A stretch of 64,000 nucleotides of DNA, taken from positions 1 through 64,000 of the forward strand of contig CAIKTE010000302.1 of assembly GCA_903830285.1 (NCBI GenBank), written 5' to 3'. This document shows, piece by piece, positions 28,393-37,651 of the stretch; positions within the stretch are counted from its first letter, which is position 1, and every line of letters starts with the position of its first letter. The stretch is from an uncultured Chitinophagaceae bacterium (GTDB taxonomy: Bacteria; Bacteroidota; Bacteroidia; Chitinophagales; Chitinophagaceae). Position numbers and translations under genes: made by a program. The notes beneath the pieces are model-generated. The model was not told the DNA's origin and did not search any database. It saw nothing but the letters and a program-made list of their open reading frames with translations.

Positions 28393-28636
28393 TCCTCAGT
28401 CGCCAACTTTAAAACATTTGACTAAATATTGCTGAAACTCTTTGCTGTCAAGTCTTTTAATAATCCATTAACAACTATTAACATTGGATTTAACACCACT
28501 CATACAAATCTTGCGGCATTACCTGTAACCAATCACTATCAATTTCGTTTCCCTTATATGCGCATCTACTTTTGACCTGTCAAATCAAAACAGACAAACA
28601 AAAAAAATTCTATAACAAATTAAAAATCGAAAAACC

Positions 28637-29089
28637 ATGAAAAAATTATTTATCACAGCGCTTATTGCTGTTGCCATCGGAACCAGCGCTTTCGCAGACC
28701 CAAACAGTTCTGCAGTAAACAAAAAAGTGCTGAACAGTTTTACCAATGACTTCAGAGGCGCAGAGAATGTAAACTGGAAGATCAACGCAAATTTCATAAA
28801 AGCATCATTCGTATATGACGAAAAGGAATATGATGCTTTTTATTCGAAAGATGGTGATATTATTGGCTACTCCAGGGCTTTTACTTTTAATAAGCTCCCT
28901 AAAAAAGCCTTGGAAACTATTGCCAAAAAATACCCTTATCCTCCTTATAAATTAACAGAATGCATTGAATACACCAATGCGGATGGTGAGAAGAATTATT
29001 TTATTTCGTTTGAAAAATCTTCACGGCTTTTAGTGTTGCAGGTATATTTAACCGGAGAAGTAAGTGAATTCCAAAAATTACAGAAATAG
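28637..29089 (+). CDS. Secreted PepSY-like (DUF2874) protein
   Basis: 150 residues: signal peptide MKKLFITALIAVAIGTSAFA, then the beta-lactamase-inhibitor-like fold of short Bacteroidota proteins, shown by FTNDFRGAENVNWKINANFI, ASFVYDEKEYDAFYSKDGDI and YFISFEKSSRLLVLQVYLTG. These proteins are usually single-domain and periplasmic, of unknown function. It is monocistronic, with a long leader and a very strong terminator 13 bases after the stop, implying a well-expressed gene. Confidence 0.82.
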   Translation: MKKLFITALIAVAIGTSAFADPNSSAVNKKVLNSFTNDFRGAENVNWKINANFIKASFVYDEKEYDAFYSKDGDIIGYSRAFTFNKLPKKALETIAKKYPYPPYKLTECIEYTNADGEKNYFISFEKSSRLLVLQVYLTGEVSEFQKLQK

Positions 29090-29102
29090 AAAATAGGCCT
29101 CC

Positions 29103-29145
29103 CAATACAAAAGCCGGCTTATCCTATAAGCCGGCTTTTGTATTG
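29103..29145. terminator. Bidirectional terminator with a perfect 20-base stem
   Basis: CAATACAAAAGCCGGCTTAT pairs without mismatch to its complement around a three-base loop. It ends the plus-strand PepSY-like gene. On the minus strand the last six codons and stop of the deacetylase gene lie inside the stem. Confidence 0.9.
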
Positions 29146-29909
29146 ACGAAATCAATGACAGTAGCGAATTCAGCTTCTATTTTCAAATCAGCAATTAACT
29201 GATGCAATCTTTTTTGTAAAGCCATGCCGCATAATTTTTTTGTATAGCCCGGTAATTTATACTGATTGAGATCCACAAATTCCCATGGATGAAAATATAA
29301 ACACAAATAACCGTCATTCTTCAAAGTTTGAATAGCCAATTGTTTAAAAATTCCATAGGGAAGATTCTTAAACGCTAACCAAAATAAGGGGATACGTAAA
29401 TGCGGTGTTACAGAAGTAGGCAACCGGAAAACATCCTGATCTTTATAGAGTATTCTCGGCAAATGAAGATTATTATATCGCCCGGGAAGAAAAGTTGGAT
29501 TAATGGACGAATCGTATGCATATCCTGCTTTCTTTACTTCTTCCATGTCAACTTTTCGCATTCTTGGCATTCGCAGGCCCGAAACTTTTGTCCCTGAAAT
29601 TTCTTCCAGTTTTAGTCTTGAAGACAGCAAGTCTTCATCCTGAAACGATGAATGATAAAATGCATGTGATGCTATTTCATGTTGTTTTGCCAATGAACGG
29701 ATCTGTTGCGGGAAATGTATCGCATAATTGGCAGTGGTAAAGAGCGTGCTATTGATCTGGTGCTGTTCTAATATTGAAGCAATAATCTCAGTTCCCTTAT
29801 TGCCAACCATTAATTGCTCTTCCGCAGAAATATTTTCCCCATATTCCAAAGGGAGATCAAATTCCTCCACATCGAAACTCAATAATATGAATCGGTCTGC
29901 TTGTTTCAT
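29124..29909 (-). CDS. Polysaccharide deacetylase (NodB/CE4) family protein
   Basis: 261 residues without a signal peptide. Visible CE4 motifs: LLSFDVEEFDLP (catalytic/metal Asp), IASHAFYHSSF (metal His pair), SGLRMPRM, and LYFHPWEFVD. The FDVEEFD start and FHPWEF end resemble the deacetylases found in exopolysaccharide loci. It is the third gene of a minus-strand operon with a GT2 and a GT87 protein, so it probably modifies the sugar those enzymes handle. Its last codons form part of the terminator hairpin at 29103-29145. Confidence 0.88.
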   Translation of the reverse strand: MKQADRFILLSFDVEEFDLPLEYGENISAEEQLMVGNKGTEIIASILEQHQINSTLFTTANYAIHFPQQIRSLAKQHEIASHAFYHSSFQDEDLLSSRLKLEEISGTKVSGLRMPRMRKVDMEEVKKAGYAYDSSINPTFLPGRYNNLHLPRILYKDQDVFRLPTSVTPHLRIPLFWLAFKNLPYGIFKQLAIQTLKNDGYLCLYFHPWEFVDLNQYKLPGYTKKLCGMALQKRLHQLIADLKIEAEFATVIDFVNTKAGL

Positions 29910-29918
29910 GGAAAGGAT

Positions 29919-31127
29919 TTAAACAGCTTTCTCTTGGATCAGTTTTCGATCGACAGATAAAAATTGTTTTGAAAAGATCTGCCATGCGATGATGATCCAC
30001 AATACAAAACAAGGCAATGCTTTTAAGGAATAAGGCCGAATGATATGATCACGAACATAGGGTGTAAAAATATCGGAATAGGAAAAACTCGTTAGTAATA
30101 GTGCAAAAATAAATACGGCATTAACCATTTTAGTGTGTTTTTGTAATACATACCAGATACAAACGCCGGGAAATGCAATGATATAAGTGGGAGATTCTGC
30201 GCTGGTAGTAAAGATCACAGTTGTGATCAATACAGAACACAGTAAATACAACCTGTATCGCAGGTCAGAAAAATATTGATACCGTAAATATTGCAGTCCA
30301 AAGATCAGCATTGCAGGAATAGTGATATAGATATTTTTAAAATAAGGCAGATTAAATATCCTTCTGATCATACCCATCACACAAATATCCTGATAGTCAT
30401 TATCGTCATTGGGATTTACATTCTTTGCGGCCTTATGGGTAAGTGCATCATACCAGTCCTGATAAGAGTGCAGAACAAAAGATGGAGGTGCCAAGATCAT
30501 CGGTAAAATAAAAAATACAATGCCCCAAATGATGGTCCATTAAATGAAACTTATATTGTCCTTACTGAAAATGAAGAACGCGAATCCCACAATGCCATAG
30601 ATCTTAACAAAAGTGGCCAACATGATAAAAAATAATGCCCAGATATTTTTCCCTTCATGAATGAATACAAATCCGAAGATGATACAGGCAACGATCAGGG
30701 GATTACTTTGCAGCCAGGAAGCGGCATTCATCATTTCGTGAGCACCTAAAATAATTATCGCATTTTGCCATTTAACTTCGATGGGTAATTTTCTGATCGC
30801 TATATATAAAATAGCTGTATTAAACATTCCCCAGCATATGATCCCCAACCAATCGGGCATTAAAGCAAATGGAGCGATCACCATGCTAAAAACAGGGCCG
30901 TATAAATTTACATCTACATACTGCTGCGGATATTCGAGATAAAGATTTACATGTTGTAATGTGTGTAAATAAACATGTTTAAAGATGGTGTAGTTATTGG
31001 TCTTATCATGCAGAAAATCGAGCAGTACTGCAATGAAGGATAATCCAAACCATAAAACAATAGCTAATGTTTTATCATGCAAAAAAGCACCTGAACTAAA
31101 CCATTTCTTTGTTTTGTTTTCGCTCAT
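29919..31127 (-). pseudogene. GT87/DUF2029-type membrane glycosyltransferase interrupted by one in-frame TAA
   Basis: Two open stretches in the same frame make one multi-spanning protein of about 402 residues. The first, from the ATG at 31127, has QQYVDVNLYGPVFSMVIAPF, a typical GT87 luminal loop with the DVNLYGP region, and several helices; it ends at TAA 30542-30540 after NISFI. The frame then resumes directly with WTIIWGIVFFILPMILAPPS and continues through SYQDWYDALT and MGMIRRIF to the end. No base is gained or lost. The family transfers mannose or arabinose from polyprenyl-phosphate donors, and the donor-making GT2 is the gene just upstream. A single substitution or a base-call error explains the break. 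Confidence 0.85.
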
Positions 31128-31148
31128 ATTAGTTGTACCCGCCAAAGT

Positions 31149-32078
31149 TTAATGAAGATTAGTTTCTTTAATGATAAAGTGCGGCCTTTGTTTGCTTTGC
31201 ATGAATAATTTCCCCAGATAAATTCCCAGAATTCCCAATATCATTAATTGTAACCCACCAAAAAAAGCGATAGTAACAATGATGGATGTCCAACCGGAGA
31301 TAGCATATCCTTTATATAAACTGATCACCACATAAGGAATATATAAAGTTGATAATAACGAGAAGGTCAAGCCCAGATAGATAGCAATGGTCAGTGGTTT
31401 TACACTGAAAGATGTGATTCCCTGCAATGCCAATCTGATCAGTGTTTTAGCGCTGTATTTAGACTCTCCGGTAACTCTCGGCTTTGGCATGTAAGGGATG
31501 CCTTTTTGCTGAAATCCAACCCATTTTATTAGTCCACGGAAAAAAGGTCTGTCCTCATGCAAATTATTAAATACACTCACCACAGATTTATCCAATAAAC
31601 GATAATCGGCAATACCATCTTCCAGATCAACATCAGATAAATTATTGATCACTTTATAAAACATCCTTGATGTGAACTGATTGAAATTGCTGGCATGCTG
31701 ATTCCTGTCCGAACGATAAGTATATACTACATCATTCCCCTCTTCCCATAATTGCAACATGCCCGGGATCATTTCGGGGGGATGCTGCATGTCGGCATCT
31801 ATGGTTATGATCGCATCGCCTTTACAATACTTAAATCCGGCCAGTAAAGCATTGTCTTTCCCAAAATTTCGGGAAAATGAAATATAGAAAATATTGTTTT
31901 GTGTAATAGCGATCTCTTTAATAATGGCCAGACTTTTATCAGCACTTCCATCATTTACAAATACGATCTCATAATTAAAATGGATATTTTCAAAAACTGC
32001 TCGAATAGCTTCCGTAATGGCAGGTACATTTCCCTCTTCATTATAAACGGGGATCAATATGCTGATGAGTTTCTTCAT
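31149..32078 (-). CDS. GT2 polyprenyl-phosphate sugar transferase (DPM1/GtrB-like)
   Basis: 309 residues from the ATG at 32078 (MKKLISILIPVYNEEGNVPA); the frame opens 11 codons earlier. The GT-A domain has FVNDGSADKS, FSRNFGKDNALLAGF and the metal-binding DADMQHPPE. Two C-terminal membrane helices (LTIAIYLGLTFSLLSTLYIP; FGGLQLMILGILGIYLGKLF) anchor it. Such enzymes load a sugar onto polyprenyl phosphate on the inner leaflet, the substrate for GT-C enzymes such as the GT87 protein encoded four bases downstream of this stop. First gene of the surface-sugar operon. Confidence 0.93.
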   Translation of the reverse strand: MKKLISILIPVYNEEGNVPAITEAIRAVFENIHFNYEIVFVNDGSADKSLAIIKEIAITQNNIFYISFSRNFGKDNALLAGFKYCKGDAIITIDADMQHPPEMIPGMLQLWEEGNDVVYTYRSDRNQHASNFNQFTSRMFYKVINNLSDVDLEDGIADYRLLDKSVVSVFNNLHEDRPFFRGLIKWVGFQQKGIPYMPKPRVTGESKYSAKTLIRLALQGITSFSVKPLTIAIYLGLTFSLLSTLYIPYVVISLYKGYAISGWTSIIVTIAFFGGLQLMILGILGIYLGKLFMQSKQRPHFIIKETNLH

Positions 32079-32160
32079 TATGGGTTTGCAAATTAAAACT
32101 ATAATTTCCAACTGATAAAAGCTTAACTGTTTATTTCTCGTAAAACCGACGCAAAAAAAT

Positions 32161-32168
32161 TACTTTTG
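32161..32168 (+). promoter_or_regulatory. -7-like box before the DHS-like gene
   Basis: TACTTTTG matches TAnnTTTG and lies 18 bases before the start codon. No convincing TTTG -33 element stands at the usual distance. Confidence 0.35.
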
Positions 32169-32186
32169 CGCCACTAAAAGCAAGTT

Positions 32187-33161
32187 ATGAGTAAAGGACC
32201 CATTTCTCAGTTTATCGAACACCATTACCGCCATTTCAACGCTGCAGCCCTTATGGACGCAGCAAAAGGCTATGAAACACATCTGCTCGAGGGCGGCAAA
32301 ATGATGGTCACCCTGGCCGGTGCCATGAGTACCGCCGAATTAGGGATCTCTTTTGCAGAAATGATCCGTCAGGGGAAAGTGGATATTATCAGTTGTACCG
32401 GTGCCAATCTGGAAGAAGATGTAATGAATCTGGTTGCACATTCGCATTATAAAAGAGTACCTCATTACCGTGATCTGACCCCGCAGGACGAATGGGATCT
32501 CTTAGAACATCATTACAATCGTGTTACAGATACCTGTATTCCCGAGGAAGAAGCTTTCCGTCGATTACAAAAACATTTGGTGAAACAATGGAAAGATGCT
32601 GAGGCTAAAGGTGAAAGATTTTTGCCACATGAGTTTTTATACAAAGTTGTGCTGAGCAAAGAACTGGAACAGTATTATGAAATTGATCCGAAAGACAGCT
32701 GGATATTGGCTGCTGCCGAAAAAAATATTCCTATCATCGTTCCGGGATGGGAAGACAGTACCACGGGAAATATTTTTGCCAGTTATGTGATCAAGGGCGA
32801 ATTAAAAGCAAGTACCGTAAAAAGCGGTATTGAATACATGGTGTATTTAACCGAATGGTATCGTGCCAATAGCGGCGGCAAAGGAGTTGGATTCTTTCAG
32901 ATCGGTGGCGGTATTGCCGGCGATTTCCCGATCTGTGTGGTGCCGATGATGTACCAAGATCTGGAATGGCATGATGTTCCTTTTTGGAGTTATTTCTGCC
33001 AGATCAGTGATAGCACTACCTCTTATGGTTCTTATAGCGGAGCTGTTCCAAACGAAAAAATCACCTGGGGTAAATTAGATATCCATACACCAAAATTCAT
33101 TGTTGAAAGCGATGCAACGATCGTTGCGCCATTAATGTTCGCATGGATATTGGGTTGGTAG
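32187..33161 (+). CDS. Deoxyhypusine synthase-like protein lacking the catalytic lysine
   Basis: 324 residues of the DHS fold, with MMVTLAGAMSTAELGISFAE, CTGANLEEDVMNLVAHSHYK, VPGWEDSTTGN and the NAD-site tail ITWGKLDIH...ESDATIVAPL. In true deoxyhypusine synthases the segment GGGxxKH carries the lysine that forms the enzyme-imine intermediate. Here residues 239-246 read IGGGIAGD, so Gly245 stands at the lysine position and Asp replaces the following His. Bacteria also have no eIF5A. The protein belongs to the bacterial DHS-like group of unsettled function, possibly polyamine-related. It is monocistronic. Confidence 0.9.
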   Translation: MSKGPISQFIEHHYRHFNAAALMDAAKGYETHLLEGGKMMVTLAGAMSTAELGISFAEMIRQGKVDIISCTGANLEEDVMNLVAHSHYKRVPHYRDLTPQDEWDLLEHHYNRVTDTCIPEEEAFRRLQKHLVKQWKDAEAKGERFLPHEFLYKVVLSKELEQYYEIDPKDSWILAAAEKNIPIIVPGWEDSTTGNIFASYVIKGELKASTVKSGIEYMVYLTEWYRANSGGKGVGFFQIGGGIAGDFPICVVPMMYQDLEWHDVPFWSYFCQISDSTTSYGSYSGAVPNEKITWGKLDIHTPKFIVESDATIVAPLMFAWILGW

Positions 33162-33171
33162 AGGCCTCCCT

Positions 33172-33194
33172 AAGTCCCTCCAAAGGAGGGACTT
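33172..33194. repeat. Short palindromic intergenic repeat
   Basis: AAGTCCCTCC, AAA, GGAGGGACTT: a perfect 10-base hairpin just after GCCTCCCT. I recognise this CCTCC/GGAGG pattern as a repeat scattered between genes in Bacteroidota genomes. Confidence 0.6.
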
Positions 33195-33206
33195 GTAAAA
33201 CTTTGA

Positions 33207-33237
33207 AGACCCTGATTTTTTTCAGGGTCTTTTTTTG
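33207..33237 (+). terminator. Intrinsic terminator after the DHS-like gene
   Basis: AGACCCTGA pairs with TCAGGGTCT around six T, followed by seven T. The following 110 bases contain nothing recognisable. Confidence 0.88.
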
Positions 33238-33349
33238 TTGTAGCCTGTTGTATTATAAACAAATTGCCTAGCCATTAATGGCGGGGCAATGCACACAAAT
33301 ATCATTTGACTTTAGCCACAAAGAAAAAGATTGAGAAAAATTTATTCTT

Positions 33350-33811
33350 TTATCCCTCGGTCAATTTACAGAATCTAGTAACTCGAGATGATAATAATAA
33401 AACAATCCAAAACAAGGGTATCAGTATTGTCCAAACCGGCTGCCATTTACTGATTGTAAGATAAGGGTTACTAAAATTGTTGCCATTATAAGAAAGAAGG
33501 TTAAAAAGCCCAAATAATATATGCATTATAAGAAATGAAATTAGAGTAGTTCGAAACTTAATTCTATTTGCCTTCATGCTCTTTAAAAAAATGAGTGCAT
33601 AAATAAAATATATTCCAAACATATAACCAAGGGCAGGTAACCACCCAGTAATTGGAACAATTGCCCTATTTATTTTTGGTAAAAAAATAAGTAAGACGCT
33701 GAAAATAGTTATTACAGCTGAAAAAAAAGCATAGCACTTTAATTCCAAAGGTGCTGCTAAAAATTTGGAAGAATTGAATATTGAATTGGCATGTTCATCC
33801 TTGCTATTCAT
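33350..33811 (-). CDS. Hypothetical membrane protein, four predicted helices
   Basis: 153 residues with hydrophobic spans at about 27-45 (YAFFSAVITIFSVLLIFLP), 57-74 (LPALGYMFGIYFIYALIF), 88-106 (TTLISFLIMHILFGLFNLLS) and 126-142 (PVWTILIPLFWIVLLLS). No family recognised and no motif conserved enough to suggest a role. It stands alone between the DHS-like gene and the GH97 gene, facing the former. Confidence 0.65.
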   Translation of the reverse strand: MNSKDEHANSIFNSSKFLAAPLELKCYAFFSAVITIFSVLLIFLPKINRAIVPITGWLPALGYMFGIYFIYALIFLKSMKANRIKFRTTLISFLIMHILFGLFNLLSYNGNNFSNPYLTISKWQPVWTILIPLFWIVLLLSSRVTRFCKLTEG

Positions 33812-33872
33812 AAACAGACAATTTGATGCTACCTAAATTTATTCAATTCTCTTTATCCTGACAAGTAATTTA

Positions 33873-35948
33873 TTACAATCTCCTCAAACTAATCGCATAA
33901 CCACCACCTGCGGCTTCTTTTAATTTTAAGATCGTTTTGCTGTCTACTGTTTTCTTCTCGATCACATACACTTCCGGATTGCTATCATAGTGCCCATCTT
34001 CTGTATCACGGTAAATAGTTGCTTCATATTTTTTATTGGCATCCAGAAAACTAAGATCAACCGTTGATGTTCTTGCATTTTCATCTGTTATGCCACCAAT
34101 AAACCAATTATCTGTTCCTTTTGCTTTACGTGCAATGGTCACATAATCGCCCGGCTCTGCTTCCAGTATTTTTGTATCATCCCAGTCAACAGCTACATCT
34201 TCAATAAATTTAAACGCATCTAAATGTGCTTCATAATTTTCGGGCATATCTGCCGCCATTTGTATCGGACTGAAAATAACCACATACAATGCCAATTGTT
34301 TGGTGAGTGTTGTATGCACACCTTCTTTTTTATTCGGATCAAATTGTGTCAGATGCATTTTAAATATGCCGGGTGTATAATCCATAGGTCCGCCCATCCA
34401 TCTTGTAAAAGGCATAATGGTTTCATGTTCGGGTGCATTGCCGTGACTGAATCCATTGAACTCCGTGCCACGTCCGGCTTCGCAAGCCATCCAGTTCGGA
34501 TAGGTTCTGTACAATCCGGTTGGTCTTACCGGTTCATGTGCATCCAGCATTATTTTATAAGAAGCTGTTTTTTCAGCCACTCTAATATAATGGTTCACCA
34601 TCCACTGACCATCATGATGTTCACCACGCGGAATGATCTTTCCAACATAGCCTGTTTTTACTGTATTCTGATTATGATTGACCATGAAACGATAAGCAGT
34701 GTCCATGTAACGTTCATAATTTGTTGCAGATCCGGATGTTTCATGATGTGCAACAATGCGAACATTTTTTGATTTGGCATATGCAGTCAGTTCATCAATA
34801 TTAAAATCACTGTACGGTGTTATAAAATCAAAAACATTTTCTTTCCATTGACCATACCAGTCTTCCCAACCTCTGTTCCATCCTTCCACCAGTACACCAT
34901 CAATTCCATGTTTTGATGCAAAGTCAATATATTTTTTTACGTTGGCAGTTGTTGCGCCATGATGATGAGAAGCACTATCCCATGCAGATTTTCCGTTAAA
35001 CATCTCCCACCAAACACCTACAAATTTTTGCGGTTTAATGAAGGAAGGATCCTTGATCTTTGAAGGCTCATTCAAATTCAGAATCATTTTTGAGGCAAGA
35101 ATATCAGTTGCTTTATCACTCACAATAATTGTTCTCCATGGTGTAACTGCCGGAGTAATCAAATAAGCTTTATTGTTATAAGCATCCGGAACTAGTTGAG
35201 AAGTTAATGTCAGATTTTTTTTATCGACTAATATCTGCATTCCCGAATAATTGACCAATGCTGCTTCATGAATATTGATATATAAACCATCAATCGTTTT
35301 CATCATCAAAGGCGTTTGTACACCATTGGCACTGAACGGTGATGTAACACCAATTGCAGATTCTTCTTTTTCTGCTTTGTACGCGTCAACTTCACTCAGT
35401 TTTGTTGTGTTGTACAAAAATTCATTACTGTCGTAATCGCCGGGGATCCAGAATGTTTTATGGTCGCCTGTTAATTTGAATTGTGTGGCTTCTTCTTCAA
35501 TGATAAAATGTTTTATGCTCTTTTGCTCAGGGAATTCATAACGAAATGCAGCACCGTCATCAAAAACACGAAATACAAGCCTGATGATAATGCCTGAATT
35601 ATTTTTATCTGCTAAGGTTACTGCGAGTTGTTTGTAGTTATTGCGGATATTTTTCAATTCGCCCCAAACCGGTTGCCATGTTTCATTTACAACAGATGAA
35701 TCAATAGCTGTGATGTTGAATTGATTTAATACAGTCTGTGGTTTACTTAATTTAAAGCTGAAAGTAGATGGTAGTATCACGGCCTTATCTTTTCGTGAAA
35801 TACTGTACCAGACAGAACCATCAGCCTCAGATATAAGTTTTAATTGTATGACCTGATTGGGAGAGTTTATGGTGATATTGGAACTTGCATTTGCCTGAAA
35901 AATGATCAGCATCAAAAATGCAACAGCAAAAGTTGGCATGAATTTCAT
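33873..35948 (-). CDS. Glycoside hydrolase family 97 (SusB-like alpha-glucosidase)
   Basis: 691 residues: signal peptide MKFMPTFAVAFLMLIIFQANA, an N-terminal beta-sandwich (to about 280), the catalytic barrel (KFVGVWWEMFNGKSAWDSAS, GIDGVLVEGWNRGWEDWYG, VRIVAHHETSGSATNYERYM, GRGTEFNGF, NAPEHETIMPFTRWMGGPMD) and a C-terminal beta domain. Length and order match SusB. The Glu-rich motifs HHETSG and APEHETI suggest the inverting, Ca-dependent alpha-glucosidase branch, though this assignment is by memory of the family. It acts in the periplasm on starch oligosaccharides. No susC/susD pair lies beside it here. Confidence 0.94.
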   Translation of the reverse strand: MKFMPTFAVAFLMLIIFQANASSNITINSPNQVIQLKLISEADGSVWYSISRKDKAVILPSTFSFKLSKPQTVLNQFNITAIDSSVVNETWQPVWGELKNIRNNYKQLAVTLADKNNSGIIIRLVFRVFDDGAAFRYEFPEQKSIKHFIIEEEATQFKLTGDHKTFWIPGDYDSNEFLYNTTKLSEVDAYKAEKEESAIGVTSPFSANGVQTPLMMKTIDGLYINIHEAALVNYSGMQILVDKKNLTLTSQLVPDAYNNKAYLITPAVTPWRTIIVSDKATDILASKMILNLNEPSKIKDPSFIKPQKFVGVWWEMFNGKSAWDSASHHHGATTANVKKYIDFASKHGIDGVLVEGWNRGWEDWYGQWKENVFDFITPYSDFNIDELTAYAKSKNVRIVAHHETSGSATNYERYMDTAYRFMVNHNQNTVKTGYVGKIIPRGEHHDGQWMVNHYIRVAEKTASYKIMLDAHEPVRPTGLYRTYPNWMACEAGRGTEFNGFSHGNAPEHETIMPFTRWMGGPMDYTPGIFKMHLTQFDPNKKEGVHTTLTKQLALYVVIFSPIQMAADMPENYEAHLDAFKFIEDVAVDWDDTKILEAEPGDYVTIARKAKGTDNWFIGGITDENARTSTVDLSFLDANKKYEATIYRDTEDGHYDSNPEVYVIEKKTVDSKTILKLKEAAGGGYAISLRRL

Positions 35949-36032
35949 ATGTACAATTTGAACCGTGAAGTTATTTATAGCTGTTGATTAAACAATAACT
36001 GAAAACCTTTGCGGTTGATAAGTTTGTGGCAT

Positions 36033-36066
36033 AAAAAAGAACCATCTGTTAACAGATGGTTCTTTT
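36033..36066 (-). terminator. Intrinsic terminator after the M28 peptidase gene
   Basis: AAAGAACCATCTG pairs with CAGATGGTTCTTT; on the minus strand the stem runs into six T. It separates the peptidase gene from the GH97 gene. Confidence 0.88.
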
Positions 36067-36086
36067 AAATAAAATTATTCCAAGTT

Positions 36087-37634
36087 TTATCTCGCAGGCA
36101 TATTTAACGGTGTATCTCTTTTCAGCATATTATCTCTGTTAGCCATTTCCCATGCAGTGTAGAATACTAACTGCGCACGTTTTGCCATCAGGTCAAAGTT
36201 GATCTTATCAACTGTATCTGAAGGTTGATGATAGTCTGCCTTCAGCATTCCATCATAGAAAAATAAAATGGGTACTCCTTTTCGTGCAAAATTATAATGA
36301 TCACTACGATAATAGATCATGTTTGGGTCTTTGGGGTCATCAAACCTGTAATCCAATACAAGCTTGGTATATTTATTATTGGCGGCTTCATTGATAACAG
36401 GTAATTCGCTGCTTAATTTATCATGACCGATCACATATATATAATTTAAAGTATCAGGTGTTTTACGTTCTGTATCTACTCTGCCGTCCATATCAGTATT
36501 CAGGTCAACACTTGTTTTATCCAATGGATAGATCGGATGTTCAGAATAATACTGAGAACCCCATAATCCTTTTTCTTCACCGCTTACCGTCATGAATATG
36601 ATCGTTCTTCTTGGTTTAATTCCTTTTTTAGCTGCTGCACTAAAAGCTTCTGCCATTTGCAATACAGAAGTAGTTCCGGAACCATCATCATCAGCACCAT
36701 ACCAAATAACATCACCTTTTTTACCCAGATGATCGTAATGGCCTGTTAAGAAAACATACTCATCACTTTTATCAGTTCCGGGTAACACACCCAATACATT
36801 ACTGCTTTGCAGATCGGCAGTTGTTTTGTTTGCATTCACAATAATTTCAGAAACATAGTTTCCTTTTACAGTTTCCTTTAATTGTGCAGATGAGAGTTTA
36901 GTTGTTCTTCCCAATAATGAAGATGCCACTTCTTCTGAAATAGTAGCTACTAAAAACGAACCTGTACTAGGCTGTTTATTCAAATACATATTCCCTTTTG
37001 TAGCTGTAGCCATTTTTTTAGGGAAGTCCTTTGATATCACAAATACGCCAACTGCTCCTTTTGTTTTTGCGGATATTGCTTTAGCGTTAACTGACCCGGG
37101 TCCGCCAAATCCTCTTCTACCCTGTTGTACAGGTGCTGTATAATTATCGGGCAATCCATCTAATACAAGAACGATCTTTCCTTTCACATCAATATTCGCA
37201 TAATCATTAATGTTTTTTGCAGAATCGATCAAACCATAACCTGCAAAAACTATATTATTAAATGTCCAATCGCCACTAGCTAAACTTTGCAATGAGAAAG
37301 TATAATCCTTATCCCATTCAAAAACTTTCCCGTTCACCTGCAATTTTTTGGCTGTAAGTTCATCCTGGAATACAGGATAATATTGCTCATAGCTTTCACC
37401 ATTGCCGGGTTTTAATCCAAATTTTTTAAATTGCTCTGTAATATAAGCTGCTGCCCGTTTTTGTCCGGGTGACGCAGTTTCTCTTCCTTCCATTTCAGCA
37501 CTTGCGATCACTGATAATTTTTCTTTCAAAGCTTGCGGCGTGATCAGGTCTGCAAATTTTTCTACCGGTTCCTGCTTTTGCGCAAACGAGACAGTAGCTG
37601 CAAAAGATAAGCTTACAAATAAGAGTCGTTTCAT
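36087..37634 (-). CDS. M28 family zinc aminopeptidase with PA domain
   Basis: 515 residues with signal peptide MKRLLFVSLSFAATVSFA, a PA insert at about 120-260 and an M28 core. The zinc and catalytic set is complete: HYDHLG (first His), GADDDGSGT (bridging Asp), SGEEKGLWGS (general base and metal Glu), NTDMDGR (Asp), and YHQPSDTVDK (last His). Such enzymes release N-terminal residues from peptides in the periplasm or outside the cell. The gene is 17 bases downstream of rpiB on the same strand and ends at its own terminator. Confidence 0.94.
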   Translation of the reverse strand: MKRLLFVSLSFAATVSFAQKQEPVEKFADLITPQALKEKLSVIASAEMEGRETASPGQKRAAAYITEQFKKFGLKPGNGESYEQYYPVFQDELTAKKLQVNGKVFEWDKDYTFSLQSLASGDWTFNNIVFAGYGLIDSAKNINDYANIDVKGKIVLVLDGLPDNYTAPVQQGRRGFGGPGSVNAKAISAKTKGAVGVFVISKDFPKKMATATKGNMYLNKQPSTGSFLVATISEEVASSLLGRTTKLSSAQLKETVKGNYVSEIIVNANKTTADLQSSNVLGVLPGTDKSDEYVFLTGHYDHLGKKGDVIWYGADDDGSGTTSVLQMAEAFSAAAKKGIKPRRTIIFMTVSGEEKGLWGSQYYSEHPIYPLDKTSVDLNTDMDGRVDTERKTPDTLNYIYVIGHDKLSSELPVINEAANNKYTKLVLDYRFDDPKDPNMIYYRSDHYNFARKGVPILFFYDGMLKADYHQPSDTVDKINFDLMAKRAQLVFYTAWEMANRDNMLKRDTPLNMPAR

Positions 37635-37651
37635 GGTGTTTTTTTATTTAT

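Noticed and set aside
34224-34772. 182-codon plus-strand ORF inside the GH97 gene
   Set aside because: Antisense shadow of a well-conserved enzyme; Cys/His/Ile-rich composition typical of reverse frames.
33873-35948. Polysaccharide utilisation locus around GH97
   Set aside because: No susC/susD pair or sigma/anti-sigma or hybrid regulator lies next to it.
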